Assembly (NCBI GenBank): GCA_030918015.1 | Contig: JAUPTP010000048.1 | Coordinates: forward strand, 1 to 9,337 | DNA from: Pseudomonadota bacterium | GTDB taxonomy: Bacteria > Pseudomonadota > Gammaproteobacteria > Burkholderiales > Burkholderiaceae_C | Direction of reading: 5' to 3' | Length of the DNA: 9,337 bases | Shown: positions 1 through 6,656 of the stretch, in pieces | Numbering within the stretch: position 1 is the stretch's first letter | How the letters are laid out: each line of letters begins with the position of its first letter | The notes under the pieces: model-generated | What the model was told of the DNA's origin: nothing | Seen by the model: only the letters and a program-made list of their open reading frames with translations | The model's database searches: none | Made by a program: the position numbers and the translations under genes

Positions 1-1051
1 GCCGAGCGCGCCCGAGGCTTCGCGCCTGGTCACGGTCGAGCTGGTCTGTGCGCCGGCCGCCGAAGCCGAGGTGAGCACCGGTCTGGCGCGCGGCGCCGCG
101 ATCGCCGCCGGCGTCGAGCTGGCGCGCGAGGTCGCCAACCGCCCGGCCAACCACTGCACGCCCTCGCAGCTGGCCGACGAGGCCCGCGCGCTGGCGAAGA
201 TGAAGGGCGTCAAGGCCGAGATCCTCGAGCGCAAGGAGATCGAGGCGCTGGGCATGGGCTCCTTCCTGGCGGTCGCGAAGGGCTCGGAGGAGCCGCCGCG
301 CTTCATCGTGCTGAAGTACCAGGGCGCGGCCAAGAAGGACGCACCGGTGGTGCTGGTGGGCAAGGGCATCACCTTCGACACCGGCGGCATCTCGATCAAG
401 CCGGCCGGCGACATGGACGAGATGAAGTTCGACATGGGCGGCGCCGCCAGCGTGCTGGGCACCTTCCGCGCGGTGGCCGCGCTGCGCCCGAAGGTCAACC
501 TGATCGGCCTGATCCCGACCTGCGAGAACATGCCCGACGGCCGCGCGGTCAAGCCCGGCGACGTGGTCACCTCGATGTCGGGCCAGACGATCGAGATCCT
601 CAACACCGATGCCGAGGGCCGGCTGATCCTGTGCGACGCGCTCACCTACGCCGAGCGCTTCAAGCCGGCGGCGGTGGTCGACATCGCGACGCTCACGGGC
701 GCGTGCATCATCGCGCTGGGCCATCACCATGCCGGTCTCTTCAGCCCGGACGACGCGCTGGCCGACACGCTGCTGGCGGCAGGGCGCGCCGCGCAGGACA
801 CCGCCTGGCGCCTGCCGCTCGACGAGGAGTACGACGAGGCGCTCAAGAGCAACTTCGCCGACATGCCCAACGTCGGCCCGCGGGCCGGCGGCGCGATCAC
901 CGCGGCCAAGTTCCTGCAGCGCTTCGCCAAGGCCTACCGCTGGGCGCACCTCGACGTGGCGGGCGTGGCCTTCCGCAGCGGCGCGGCCAAGGGCGGCACG
1001 GGGCGCCCGGTGCCGCTGCTGACGCACTTCGTGCTGTCGCAGGTCAAGTGA
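1..1051 (+). CDS. pepA: Leucyl aminopeptidase (M17 family), 5'-truncated
   Basis: This is the C-terminal part (about 349 residues, frame beginning at base 2) of a cytosolic M17 aminopeptidase, which removes N-terminal residues such as leucine from peptides using two metal ions. The family is usually near 500 residues, so roughly 145 N-terminal residues lie left of the window. The catalytic domain is complete. The metal-binding Lys and Asp of KGITFDTGG are at bases 362 and 377, the Asp of KFDMGG at 431, and the Asp and Glu of the signature NTDAEGRL at 608 and 614, with the catalytic Arg at 620. The GTG at 71 is internal, because the reading frame continues upstream in good protein sequence. 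The stop codon at 1049-1051 touches the start of holC, an order also found in other proteobacteria. In some species PepA also binds DNA; nothing here tests that. Family assignment is very secure. Confidence 0.97.
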   Translation, partial: PSAPEASRLVTVELVCAPAAEAEVSTGLARGAAIAAGVELAREVANRPANHCTPSQLADEARALAKMKGVKAEILERKEIEALGMGSFLAVAKGSEEPPRFIVLKYQGAAKKDAPVVLVGKGITFDTGGISIKPAGDMDEMKFDMGGAASVLGTFRAVAALRPKVNLIGLIPTCENMPDGRAVKPGDVVTSMSGQTIEILNTDAEGRLILCDALTYAERFKPAAVVDIATLTGACIIALGHHHAGLFSPDDALADTLLAAGRAAQDTAWRLPLDEEYDEALKSNFADMPNVGPRAGGAITAAKFLQRFAKAYRWAHLDVAGVAFRSGAAKGGTGRPVPLLTHFVLSQVK

Positions 1052-1065
1052 GCGCAGGCGCCGTG

Positions 1066-1500
1066 ATGCCCGCGGTCGCCTTCCACTTCAACGTGCCGGA
1101 GCGGCGGGCCTACGCCTGCCGGCTGCTGCGCAAGGCCTGGCGCAGTGGCGCACGCGTCGTCGTGACCGGCGAGCCGGCGATGCTCACCGAGATCGACCGG
1201 CTGCTGTGGACCTTCGATCCGCTGGAGTTCGTGCCGCATTGGCGCGGGCCGCAGGCCGAGGCGCTGCCCGCGCGCCTGCAGGGCACGCCCGTGCTGCTGC
1301 TCGATCAGCCCAGCCCGGCGCTCGGTCACGACGTGCTGGTCAATCTGGGCCATGAGGTGCCTTCCGATTGGCAGCCCTACCGGCGCGTGATCGAGATCGT
1401 CAGCCGCGACGAGTTCGACCGTGATCGCGCCCGCGTGCGCTGGCGGGCCTATGGTGCGGCCGGTGCACGCATCGAGAAGCACGAGGCGGGAGCCGCATGA
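1066..1500 (+). CDS. holC: DNA polymerase III subunit chi
   Basis: The gene encodes a 144-residue protein matching HolC, the clamp-loader accessory subunit that pairs with psi and contacts single-strand binding protein at the replication fork. The N-terminal FHFNV, the stretch on acquiring a sticky Rossmann-like fold (RVVVTGEPAMLTEIDRLLW) and the following FDPLEFVPHW are typical of the family, as are the length and the position directly after pepA. The start is ambiguous. ATG at 1066 puts FHFNV near the N-terminus, as in relatives. An in-frame GTG at 1048 overlaps the pepA stop (GTGA) and would add six residues; GTG at 1063 is a third option. None has a strong Shine-Dalgarno sequence, so translation is probably coupled to pepA. 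The 3' end overlaps the next gene by four bases (ATGA). Confidence 0.92.
   Translation: MPAVAFHFNVPERRAYACRLLRKAWRSGARVVVTGEPAMLTEIDRLLWTFDPLEFVPHWRGPQAEALPARLQGTPVLLLDQPSPALGHDVLVNLGHEVPSDWQPYRRVIEIVSRDEFDRDRARVRWRAYGAAGARIEKHEAGAA
1488..1492 (+). promoter_or_regulatory. Ribosome binding site for the 1497 gene
   Basis: GGGAG lies four bases before the ATG at 1497, inside the last codons of holC. It supports the overlapping ATGA start over later candidates. Confidence 0.6.
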
Positions 1501-1931
1501 GCGCAGACCGATCCGCAGCCATTCCCGTGCCGACCCTGACCGAGGTGGTGCAGCCCGAGGCCGTCGGCGTCGAGCCCTTGCCTGTGGCGGCGGCTGCGCT
1601 GCCGGCCGCCGAGGCCGTGGCCAGGGCGCTGGCCCTCGAGGCCGGCGGTGCCGGTCGGCTGGAGCCGACCTCGCCGGACGCGGTGAGCGTCATCTCGCCC
1701 GGGCTCTGGCCGGACCGGGCCGAGGACCAGATCGCCCAGCAGGTGCTGGTCGATGTGCAGCGTCAGGTCGACCGGCTGCTCGAGCCGCGGCTGCGCGCCT
1801 GCCTGGAGCCGGTGCTGGAGCGTCTGGCCGACAGCCTGGTCCACGAAGTGCGTGTGGAGGTGCTGGGCACGCTGCGCGAGGTCGTCCGCCGGGCGGTGGC
1901 CCAGGAACTGGCCCGGCAGCGATTGCGTTGA
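1497..1931 (+). CDS. Small alanine-rich protein resembling DUF2486
   Basis: A 144-residue protein of unknown function starts in the ATGA overlap with holC, so it is probably made from the same transcript. The N-terminal segment IPVPTLTEVVQPE resembles the short proline/valine motif that begins DUF2486 proteins, which I recall next to holC in Burkholderiales; this match is from memory and not verified. A low-complexity Ala/Val/Glu linker occupies about residues 20-70. The C-terminal half (about 74-144) reads as long amphipathic helices rich in Leu, Val, Arg and Glu (for example VLVDVQRQVDRLLEPRL), which could form a coiled coil or oligomerisation element. There is no signal peptide, membrane segment or catalytic motif. 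Codon use matches its neighbours, so it is a real gene and not a shadow reading frame. Function cannot be inferred beyond a possible structural or accessory role. Confidence 0.75.
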   Translation: MSADRSAAIPVPTLTEVVQPEAVGVEPLPVAAAALPAAEAVARALALEAGGAGRLEPTSPDAVSVISPGLWPDRAEDQIAQQVLVDVQRQVDRLLEPRLRACLEPVLERLADSLVHEVRVEVLGTLREVVRRAVAQELARQRLR

Positions 1932-1974
1932 GGGTGGCGCCGGTCGCCGCCGCTGTCTTGGCTTGTGCTGAGGG

Positions 1975-2033
1975 CTTACCCCAGAACCTGATCCCATCGC
2001 TGGAGGGTGGGCCGGATTTGGGTTAAGTTTTCT
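1975..2033 (+). terminator. Candidate imperfect terminator after the pepA-holC unit
   Basis: The arms CTTACCCCAGAACC (1975-1988) and GGATTTGGGTTAAG (2014-2027) pair at 12 of 14 positions, counting one G-U pair. They enclose a 25-base loop that could itself fold through CCCA/TGGG. TTTTCT follows directly. This fits a weak intrinsic terminator 44 bases after the stop at 1931, but the loop is long and the stem has two mismatches, so an attenuator-like or chance structure is also possible. No convincing sigma-70 promoter could be picked out of the 1932-2066 gap. Confidence 0.4.
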
Positions 2034-2053
2034 CCCGTCTTCATTGCAACCCT

Positions 2054-2057
2054 GGAG
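2054..2057 (+). promoter_or_regulatory. Ribosome binding site for the 2067 gene
   Basis: GGAG sits nine bases before the ATG at 2067. With the signal peptide that begins there, it fixes the start of the binding protein. Confidence 0.7.
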
Positions 2058-2066
2058 TTCTGATCC

Positions 2067-3209
2067 ATGAATCACAAGCTCAATGTCGCGCTCGCTGGTC
2101 TGGCGCTGCTGGCGGCCGCAGGCTCGGCCTCGGCGCAGGAAGTGGTCAAGATCGGCCATGTGGGCCCGACGAGCGGCGGCATCGCGCACCTGGGCAAGGA
2201 CAACGAGAACGGCGCGCGCATGGCCGTGGACGAGCTCAATGCCCGAGGCGTGACGATCGGCGGCAAGAAGGTGAAGTTCGAGCTGCTGGCCGAGGACGAC
2301 GGCGGGGACCCGAAGCAGGGCACGGCGGCGGCGCAGAAGCTGGTGGACTCGAAGGTTGCCGGCGTGGTGGGGCACCTGAACTCGGGCACGACGATTCCGG
2401 CCTCGAAGATCTACAGCGATGCGGGCCTGCCGCAGATCTCGCCGTCGGCGACGAACCCGAAGTACACGCGCCAGGGCTTCAAGACGGCGTTCCGGGTGGT
2501 GGCGGACGATGTGCATCTGGGCGGCACGCTGGGCAAGTATGCGGTGACGTCGCTCAAGGGCAAGTCGATCGCGGTGATCGATGACCGCACGGCGTATGGC
2601 CAGGGCGTGGCCGACGAGTTCGAGAAGGGCGTGAAGGCGGCCGGTGGCAAGACGGTGGCGCGCGAGTTCACGAACGACAAGGCGACGGACTTCACGGCGA
2701 TCCTGACCAACCTGAAGGCGAAGAAGCCGGACATCGTGTTCTTCGGCGGGATGGATGCGGTGGCGGGCCCGATGATCCGGCAGATGAAGCAGCTGGGCAT
2801 CAAGGCCAAGCTGATGGGCGGCGACGGCATCTGCTCGGGCGAGCTGCCGAAGCTGTCGGGCGGCGCGATGGAGGACGGTCAGGTGGTGTGCGCCGAGGCC
2901 GGTGGCGTCGAGGGCGAGCAGAAGAAGGGCATGGAGGACTTCAAGGCGCGCTTCAAGACGAAGTTCGGTGCGGACGTGCAGATCTACGCGCCGTACGTGT
3001 TCGATGCGGTGAACGTGATGGTGGCGGCGATGGAGAAGGCGGGTTCGAGCGACCCGGCGAAGTACCTGCCGGTGCTGGCCAAGACGAGCGGCTACAAGGG
3101 CGTGACCGGCACGATCGCCTTCGACGAGAAGGGCGACATCAAGAACGGCGCCCTGACGATGTTCACCTACAAGGGTGGCAAGCGCGAGCAGATCGCCGTC
3201 GTGCGCTGA
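2067..3209 (+). CDS. Branched-chain amino acid-type ABC transporter substrate-binding protein
   Basis: The 380-residue product is a periplasmic binding protein of the LivJ/LivK (Peripla_BP_6) family, which captures branched-chain amino acids or similar small ligands and hands them to an ABC permease. Residues 1-24 are a Sec signal peptide with a hydrophobic core and an ASAQ end before EVVKIG. The mature protein shows the family's opening IGHVGPTSGG (29-38), the ligand-loop segment GHLNSGTTIPAS (102-113), the hinge-side DDRTAYGQG (172-180) and FFGGMDAVAGPMIRQMK (225-241). Cys256 and Cys275 could form a disulfide bridge. Length is normal. No permease or ATPase gene adjoins it, so it must use components encoded elsewhere. 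It has its own ribosome binding site and a strong downstream terminator. By hand count about 19 of 22 Thr codons are ACG, against about 7 of 17 in pepA. The true ligand is unknown; amides, urea or aromatic acids are alternatives in this family. Confidence 0.93.
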   Translation: MNHKLNVALAGLALLAAAGSASAQEVVKIGHVGPTSGGIAHLGKDNENGARMAVDELNARGVTIGGKKVKFELLAEDDGGDPKQGTAAAQKLVDSKVAGVVGHLNSGTTIPASKIYSDAGLPQISPSATNPKYTRQGFKTAFRVVADDVHLGGTLGKYAVTSLKGKSIAVIDDRTAYGQGVADEFEKGVKAAGGKTVAREFTNDKATDFTAILTNLKAKKPDIVFFGGMDAVAGPMIRQMKQLGIKAKLMGGDGICSGELPKLSGGAMEDGQVVCAEAGGVEGEQKKGMEDFKARFKTKFGADVQIYAPYVFDAVNVMVAAMEKAGSSDPAKYLPVLAKTSGYKGVTGTIAFDEKGDIKNGALTMFTYKGGKREQIAVVR

Positions 3210-3220
3210 TCCAGCATGAC

Positions 3221-3241
3221 GGGTCTGTGGATAACAGGCCC
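3221..3241. repeat. Small inverted repeat (hairpin) carrying a DnaA-box sequence
   Basis: GGGTCTGT (3221-3228) and ACAGGCCC (3234-3241) pair over eight positions with one wobble around the five-base loop GGATA. There is no T run after it. The 9-mer at 3226-3234 is the complement of TTATCCACA. Confidence 0.5.
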
Positions 3242-3265
3242 GATCGGGTGATCTCGACCTGAAAG

Positions 3266-3299
3266 AAAGGCCTCCCGAGCTTGGCTGGGGAGGCCTTTT
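3266..3299. terminator. Bidirectional rho-independent terminator between convergent genes
   Basis: The arms AAAGGCCTCCC (3266-3276) and GGGAGGCCTTT (3288-3298) form a perfect 11-bp stem with an 11-base loop. On the + strand the stem ends in TTTT. On the - strand it ends in CCTTTCTTTC, so it can stop transcription both from the binding-protein gene ending at 3209 and from the catabolic operon ending at 3343. This is the clearest regulatory structure in the window. Confidence 0.9.
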
Positions 3300-3321
3300 C
3301 CACAGGGGCGCCTGTGGAGAA
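3296..3321. repeat. Second hairpin overlapping the terminator, with two DnaA-box-like ends
   Basis: TTTTCCACAGG (3296-3306) pairs with CCTGTGGAGAA (3311-3321) over 11 positions with one wobble, around the loop GGCG. It shares three bases (3296-3298) with the terminator stem, so the two folds compete at the edge. Both arms contain 9-mers one base away from TTATCCACA. Confidence 0.55.
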
Positions 3322-3342
3322 CTTCCGGGGCGTGCGCTGCCC

Positions 3343-4800
3343 TCAGAACGGATAGCTGCGCGGCGCCGTCTGCATCGTGATCCAGCGCAGCTCGGTGAAC
3401 TCCTCGATGCCGGCGCGTCCGCCGAAGCGGCCCCAGCCGCTGCCCTTGACGCCGCCGAAGGGCATCTGCGCCTCGTCGTGCACGGTGGGGCCGTTGACAT
3501 GGCAGATGCCGCTGTCGATGTGCGAGGCCACCCGCCAGGCCCGAGCGAGGTCGCGACCGAACACGGCCGCCGACAGGCCGAAGGCGTTGTCGTTGGCGCA
3601 GGCCACCGCCGCGTCCTCGCCGCGCACGCGCACGATGGCCTTGACCGGCGCGAAGCTTTCCTCGTGGTAGATCCGCATCTCGCGGGTCACATGGTCGAGC
3701 AGCGTGGCGGGCATCAGCGTGCTGTCCGCGCGTCCTCCGCAGCACAGCCGGGCGCCCTTGGCCAGGGCGTCGTCGATCAGCGTGTTGCAGCGCTCCACGG
3801 TGGCCTGGTCCACCACCGAACCCAGCACCACCGCTCCCAGGCGAGGATCGCCCAGCGGCAGCGCGCGGGCGCGCTCGGTCAGCCGCTCGACGAAGGCGTC
3901 GGCCACCTGCTCGTCGACGATCAGCCGCTCGGTCGACATGCAGATCTGGCCCGAGTTGGCGAAGGCGCCGAAGGTGGCGGCGGCCACCGCTGCCTCGAGG
4001 TCGGCGTCGTCGAGCACCAGCAGCGGCGCCTTGCCGCCCAGCTCCAGCACGCTGCGCTTGAGGTGGCGCGCGCAGGTCTGCGCGATCAGCCGCCCCACAT
4101 GGGTGGAGCCGGTGAAGTTGACCCGCCGCACCGCCGGATGGGCCACCAGGGCCTCGACCACGGCGGCGGCGTCCTCGGGCGCATGGGTGACGTAGTTGAC
4201 GACGCCCGGCGGCAGGCCGGCCTCCTGGAGCGCCTGCACGATCAGGCCCTGGGTGGCGGGGCAGATCTCGCTGCCCTTGAGCACCACGGTGTTGCCGCAG
4301 GCCAGCGGCACCGCCAGACCTCGCACCGCCAGGATGACCGGCGCATTCCAGGGCGCGATGGCCAGCACCACGCCGGCGGGCTGGCGCAGGGCCATCGCCA
4401 CGCTGCCGGGCACGTCGGAGGGAATCACCTCGCCGTTGATCTGCGTCGTGAGCGCGGCGGCCTCGCGCAGCATGTCGGCGGCCAGATGGACGTTGAAGCC
4501 CGCCCACAGCGCCGAGGCGCCGGTCTCGGCAGCCATGGCCTGGGCGATGGCCTCCTGGCGGGCTTCCAGCGCCTGGGCGGCGGCCGTCAGCAGCGCGCGT
4601 CGGGCCGAGGGGCCGGTGCGCGACCAGCCCGCGAAGGCCTGCGCGGCGGCCTGTGCCGCGTCCAGCGCATCCTCGACGGTGGCGGCGGGCGCGCGGCTGG
4701 CCACGCTGCCGTCGAGCGGGTTGCGGCGCTCGAAGTGGCGGCCACCGCGCGCCAGCGTCGCCTCGCCGCGGATCAGCATCGGGATCGTCATGGTCGTCAT
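3343..4800 (-). CDS. NAD(P)-dependent aldehyde dehydrogenase, vanillin/salicylaldehyde type
   Basis: The 485-residue cytosolic enzyme would oxidise an aldehyde to its carboxylic acid with NAD(P)+. Family landmarks are all present: APWN (149-152), the cofactor-binding Lys175, FTGST (229-233), the general-base Glu253 in LELGGK and the nucleophile Cys287 in SGQICMS. The C-terminal run from VHDEAQMPFGGVKGSG to the end (RFGG, EEFTELRWITMQ) is like that of vanillin, salicylaldehyde and coniferyl aldehyde dehydrogenases, which suggests an aromatic aldehyde. The frame is open to an ATG at 4875, but that stretch overlaps the upstream gene's end and is Cys/Arg-rich and unlike the family. AGGAGA at 4807-4812 supports the start at 4800; ATG 4791 is a close alternative. 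It is the last gene of the operon, 28 bases after the SDR gene, and a terminator follows. Family is certain; the substrate is inferred. Confidence 0.95.
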   Translation of the reverse strand: MTTMTIPMLIRGEATLARGGRHFERRNPLDGSVASRAPAATVEDALDAAQAAAQAFAGWSRTGPSARRALLTAAAQALEARQEAIAQAMAAETGASALWAGFNVHLAADMLREAAALTTQINGEVIPSDVPGSVAMALRQPAGVVLAIAPWNAPVILAVRGLAVPLACGNTVVLKGSEICPATQGLIVQALQEAGLPPGVVNYVTHAPEDAAAVVEALVAHPAVRRVNFTGSTHVGRLIAQTCARHLKRSVLELGGKAPLLVLDDADLEAAVAAATFGAFANSGQICMSTERLIVDEQVADAFVERLTERARALPLGDPRLGAVVLGSVVDQATVERCNTLIDDALAKGARLCCGGRADSTLMPATLLDHVTREMRIYHEESFAPVKAIVRVRGEDAAVACANDNAFGLSAAVFGRDLARAWRVASHIDSGICHVNGPTVHDEAQMPFGGVKGSGWGRFGGRAGIEEFTELRWITMQTAPRSYPF

Positions 4801-4806
4801 GTCGGC

Positions 4807-4812
4807 TCTCCT
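4807..4812 (-). promoter_or_regulatory. Ribosome binding site deciding the aldehyde dehydrogenase start
   Basis: On the - strand this reads AGGAGA, six bases before the ATG at 4800. It argues against the longer frame beginning at 4875. Confidence 0.75.
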
Positions 4813-4828
4813 GGGGGATGGGCGGGGC

Positions 4829-5611
4829 TCACAGGCCGTGGATCTGGCACAGCACGTTGGCGTGCATGCCGCCATCGGTCGCCAGGTTGGTGCCGCGGAT
4901 CCAGGCCGAGCCGTCCGACAGCAGGAAGGTCACGACCGGCGCGATGTCGGCCGGCGTGCCGGGGCGGTCCATGATGCGCATGTCCTCCTCGGCGCGGGCG
5001 CCCAGCGTGTCGATGAAGTCCTGCAGGATCGGCGTGGCCACCGGGCCGGGGCTGACCGCGTTCATGCGGATGCCGCGGGCGCGCCAGGTCCAGCGGTTCT
5101 GCATCGTCCAGGCGATCAGCGCCTCCTTGGAGAAGAAGTAGCTGCGGGCGCCCTGCAGGCCGTGGCGCGCGCAGAAGGCCTCGACGTCGGCGAAGTCGAG
5201 GTCCTCGCTGGCGCGGATGCTCGGCACCTGCGCGGCCCAGTCCAGCCCGGCCAGCGAGGCCAGGTTGACGATGGAGGCGCCCTCGGCCAGCTTGGGCACC
5301 AGCCGGGTGGTCAGGTACTTCAGACCGACCAGATTGACCTTGAGCACGGCCTCGGCCGGTCGGGTGGGCGGCAGGCCGGCGATGTTGGCCAGGCCGTGCA
5401 GGCCCTCGGGCAGCGCGGCCACGAGCCGGTCGATCGAGGCGGGATCGCTCAGATCGGCCTGCAGATGGCGCCCGACCGGTCGGGCCGGACGATGGAGGTC
5501 GACGCTGATGACCTCGGCGCCCTGTTCGGCGGCCAGCGCGGCGGTGGCCGCGCCGATGCCGGAGGCCGCGCCGGTGACGACGACGGTCTTGCCCGCAAGG
5601 GAGATGGACAT
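4829..5611 (-). CDS. Short-chain dehydrogenase, coniferyl-alcohol / 3-alpha-hydroxysteroid dehydrogenase type
   Basis: This 260-residue SDR would interconvert an alcohol and an aldehyde or ketone using NAD(P). The cofactor motif TGAASGIG is at 13-20, Asp38 at the end of strand beta-2 suggests preference for NAD over NADP, and NIAG (76-79) replaces the common NNAG. The catalytic set is Asn93, Ser119, Tyr158 and Lys162 (YFFSK). The combination NIAG, VNLVGLKYLT, SIVNLASLAG, YFFSKEALI and RMNAVSPGPVATPIL closely resembles, from memory, coniferyl-alcohol dehydrogenase (CalA) and more distantly bacterial 3-alpha-hydroxysteroid dehydrogenase, including the long insert between the Ser and Tyr. It lies 28 bases upstream of the aldehyde dehydrogenase gene, so the pair probably carries out alcohol to aldehyde to acid. 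A ribosome binding site at 5618-5622 supports the start. Fold and cofactor are secure; the alcohol is not known. Confidence 0.92.
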   Translation of the reverse strand: MSISLAGKTVVVTGAASGIGAATAALAAEQGAEVISVDLHRPARPVGRHLQADLSDPASIDRLVAALPEGLHGLANIAGLPPTRPAEAVLKVNLVGLKYLTTRLVPKLAEGASIVNLASLAGLDWAAQVPSIRASEDLDFADVEAFCARHGLQGARSYFFSKEALIAWTMQNRWTWRARGIRMNAVSPGPVATPILQDFIDTLGARAEEDMRIMDRPGTPADIAPVVTFLLSDGSAWIRGTNLATDGGMHANVLCQIHGL

Positions 5612-5617
5612 GGGGTG

Positions 5618-5622
5618 TCTCC
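5618..5622 (-). promoter_or_regulatory. Ribosome binding site for the coniferyl-alcohol-type SDR
   Basis: On the - strand this reads GGAGA, six bases before the ATG at 5611, within the 49-base gap after the Bug gene. Confidence 0.65.
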
Positions 5623-5660
5623 AGGGATCGATGGAAGGAGGTTCGGGCTTGTGCGGCGCT

Positions 5661-6656
5661 TCAGTCGCCGCGGAAGCCGGAGGCGCGGATCACCGGCTCC
5701 CAGCGGGCGATGGCCTCGTTCTGGCGGCTGACCAGCTCGTCGGTGCCGCGGCCCACCGGCAGCATGCCCATGGCCTGCAGCTGCTCGCGCATCTTGGGCT
5801 GGGCCATCACCCGGCTCAGCGCCTGGCTCCACTCGGCCACCGCCTGCGCCGGCGTGCCGGCCGGCGCGTACAGCGCGTTGAAGCCCATGCCGTTGATGGC
5901 CTTGTGGCCGAGCTCGGAGAAGGTCGGCACGTCCGGCGCCTGCGGCATGCGCTGCGGCGAGGACACCGCCAGCAGCCGCAGCTTGCCGCCGCGGTACTGC
6001 TCCAGCACGCTGCCGAAGGCGTCGATGCCGGCGCTGACCTGCTCGCCGATCACGCCCACCAGCATCGGCGAGCTGCCCTGGAAGGGCACGTCCTGCAGCT
6101 CCACGCCGATGGCCTGGCCCAGCGTGATGCCGAAGAAGTGGTGCGGCGCGCCCCGCGCCGGCACGCCGTAGTTCGCCTTGTCCGGATGCGCCTTGGCCCA
6201 GCGCACGTAGTCGGCCAGCGTGGCGGTCTTCGACTGGGCGCTGACCGCCAGCGCGAACGGGAATTCGCTGACCGTGCCGATCGGCACCAGGTCCTTCTTC
6301 GGGTCGTAGCCGGGGTTGCTCAGGGTGAAGGGATAGAGCGCGGTCAGGCCGTCCGGGCCGAGCATCACCACGCTGCCGTCGCGCGGTCCGGACTTCAGGG
6401 CGCCCACCGCCATGCGCCCGCCGGCGCCGGGACGGTTCTCGACCATGACCGGGCGCTTGAGCTCGGTGCGCAGGCGCTCGGCCAGCAGGCGCGCCACCGC
6501 GTCGAAGGAGCCGCCGGCGCTGAAGCCGACCAGGATGCGCGCGGGCGGGCCTTCGCCCTGGGCGGCGGCCGGTGCGCTGGCCAGCAGGCCGCTCAGGGCC
6601 AGCGCGGCCAGCATGGCGGCGTGGCGCAGGACATGGCGACGGAAGAAGGGGGTCAT
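5661..6656 (-). CDS. Bug-family (TctC-like) periplasmic substrate-binding protein
   Basis: The 331-residue product belongs to the Bug/TctC family of extracytoplasmic binding proteins, which usually bind small carboxylates or aromatic acids and are strongly expanded in Burkholderiales. Residues 1-33 form an export signal (basic FFRRHVLRH, then a hydrophobic core and ASAPAAAQ); the RR pair is Tat-like but Sec is equally plausible. Family segments follow in order: VGFSAGGSFDAVARLLAE (43-60), VENRPGAGG (72-80), YGVPARGAPHHFFG (163-176), VPFQGSSPMLVGVIGEQV (190-207) and YAPAGTP (263-269). The start overlaps the monooxygenase stop by four bases (ATGA), with AGGAGA just before it, so translation is coupled. 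The frame runs open to 6824, but that upstream part is a shadow of the monooxygenase. No TctA/TctB membrane genes are present, as is usual for Bug genes. The ligand is presumably the pathway substrate or product. Confidence 0.94.
   Translation of the reverse strand: MTPFFRRHVLRHAAMLAALALSGLLASAPAAAQGEGPPARILVGFSAGGSFDAVARLLAERLRTELKRPVMVENRPGAGGRMAVGALKSGPRDGSVVMLGPDGLTALYPFTLSNPGYDPKKDLVPIGTVSEFPFALAVSAQSKTATLADYVRWAKAHPDKANYGVPARGAPHHFFGITLGQAIGVELQDVPFQGSSPMLVGVIGEQVSAGIDAFGSVLEQYRGGKLRLLAVSSPQRMPQAPDVPTFSELGHKAINGMGFNALYAPAGTPAQAVAEWSQALSRVMAQPKMREQLQAMGMLPVGRGTDELVSRQNEAIARWEPVIRASGFRGD

Noticed and set aside
3210..3342. A replication origin suggested by the DnaA-box cluster
   Set aside because: There is no AT-rich unwinding region and no dnaA, dnaN, parAB or rep gene nearby; the gap is only 133 bases and is dominated by terminator structure.
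1449..3500. A 683-codon open frame on the - strand across the small protein and the binding-protein gene
   Set aside because: Its product is a low-complexity His/Arg/Leu-rich string with no family motifs, lying antisense to well-supported genes. Long stop-free antisense frames are expected at this GC content.
4801..4875. N-terminal extension of the aldehyde dehydrogenase to an ATG at 4875
   Set aside because: The added residues are Cys- and Arg-rich, unlike the family, and overlap the SDR gene's end; a good ribosome binding site supports 4800.
3478..4974. A 498-codon + strand frame opposite the aldehyde dehydrogenase gene
   Set aside because: It is a Gly/His/Arg-rich shadow without motifs; the - strand frame carries complete aldehyde dehydrogenase signatures.
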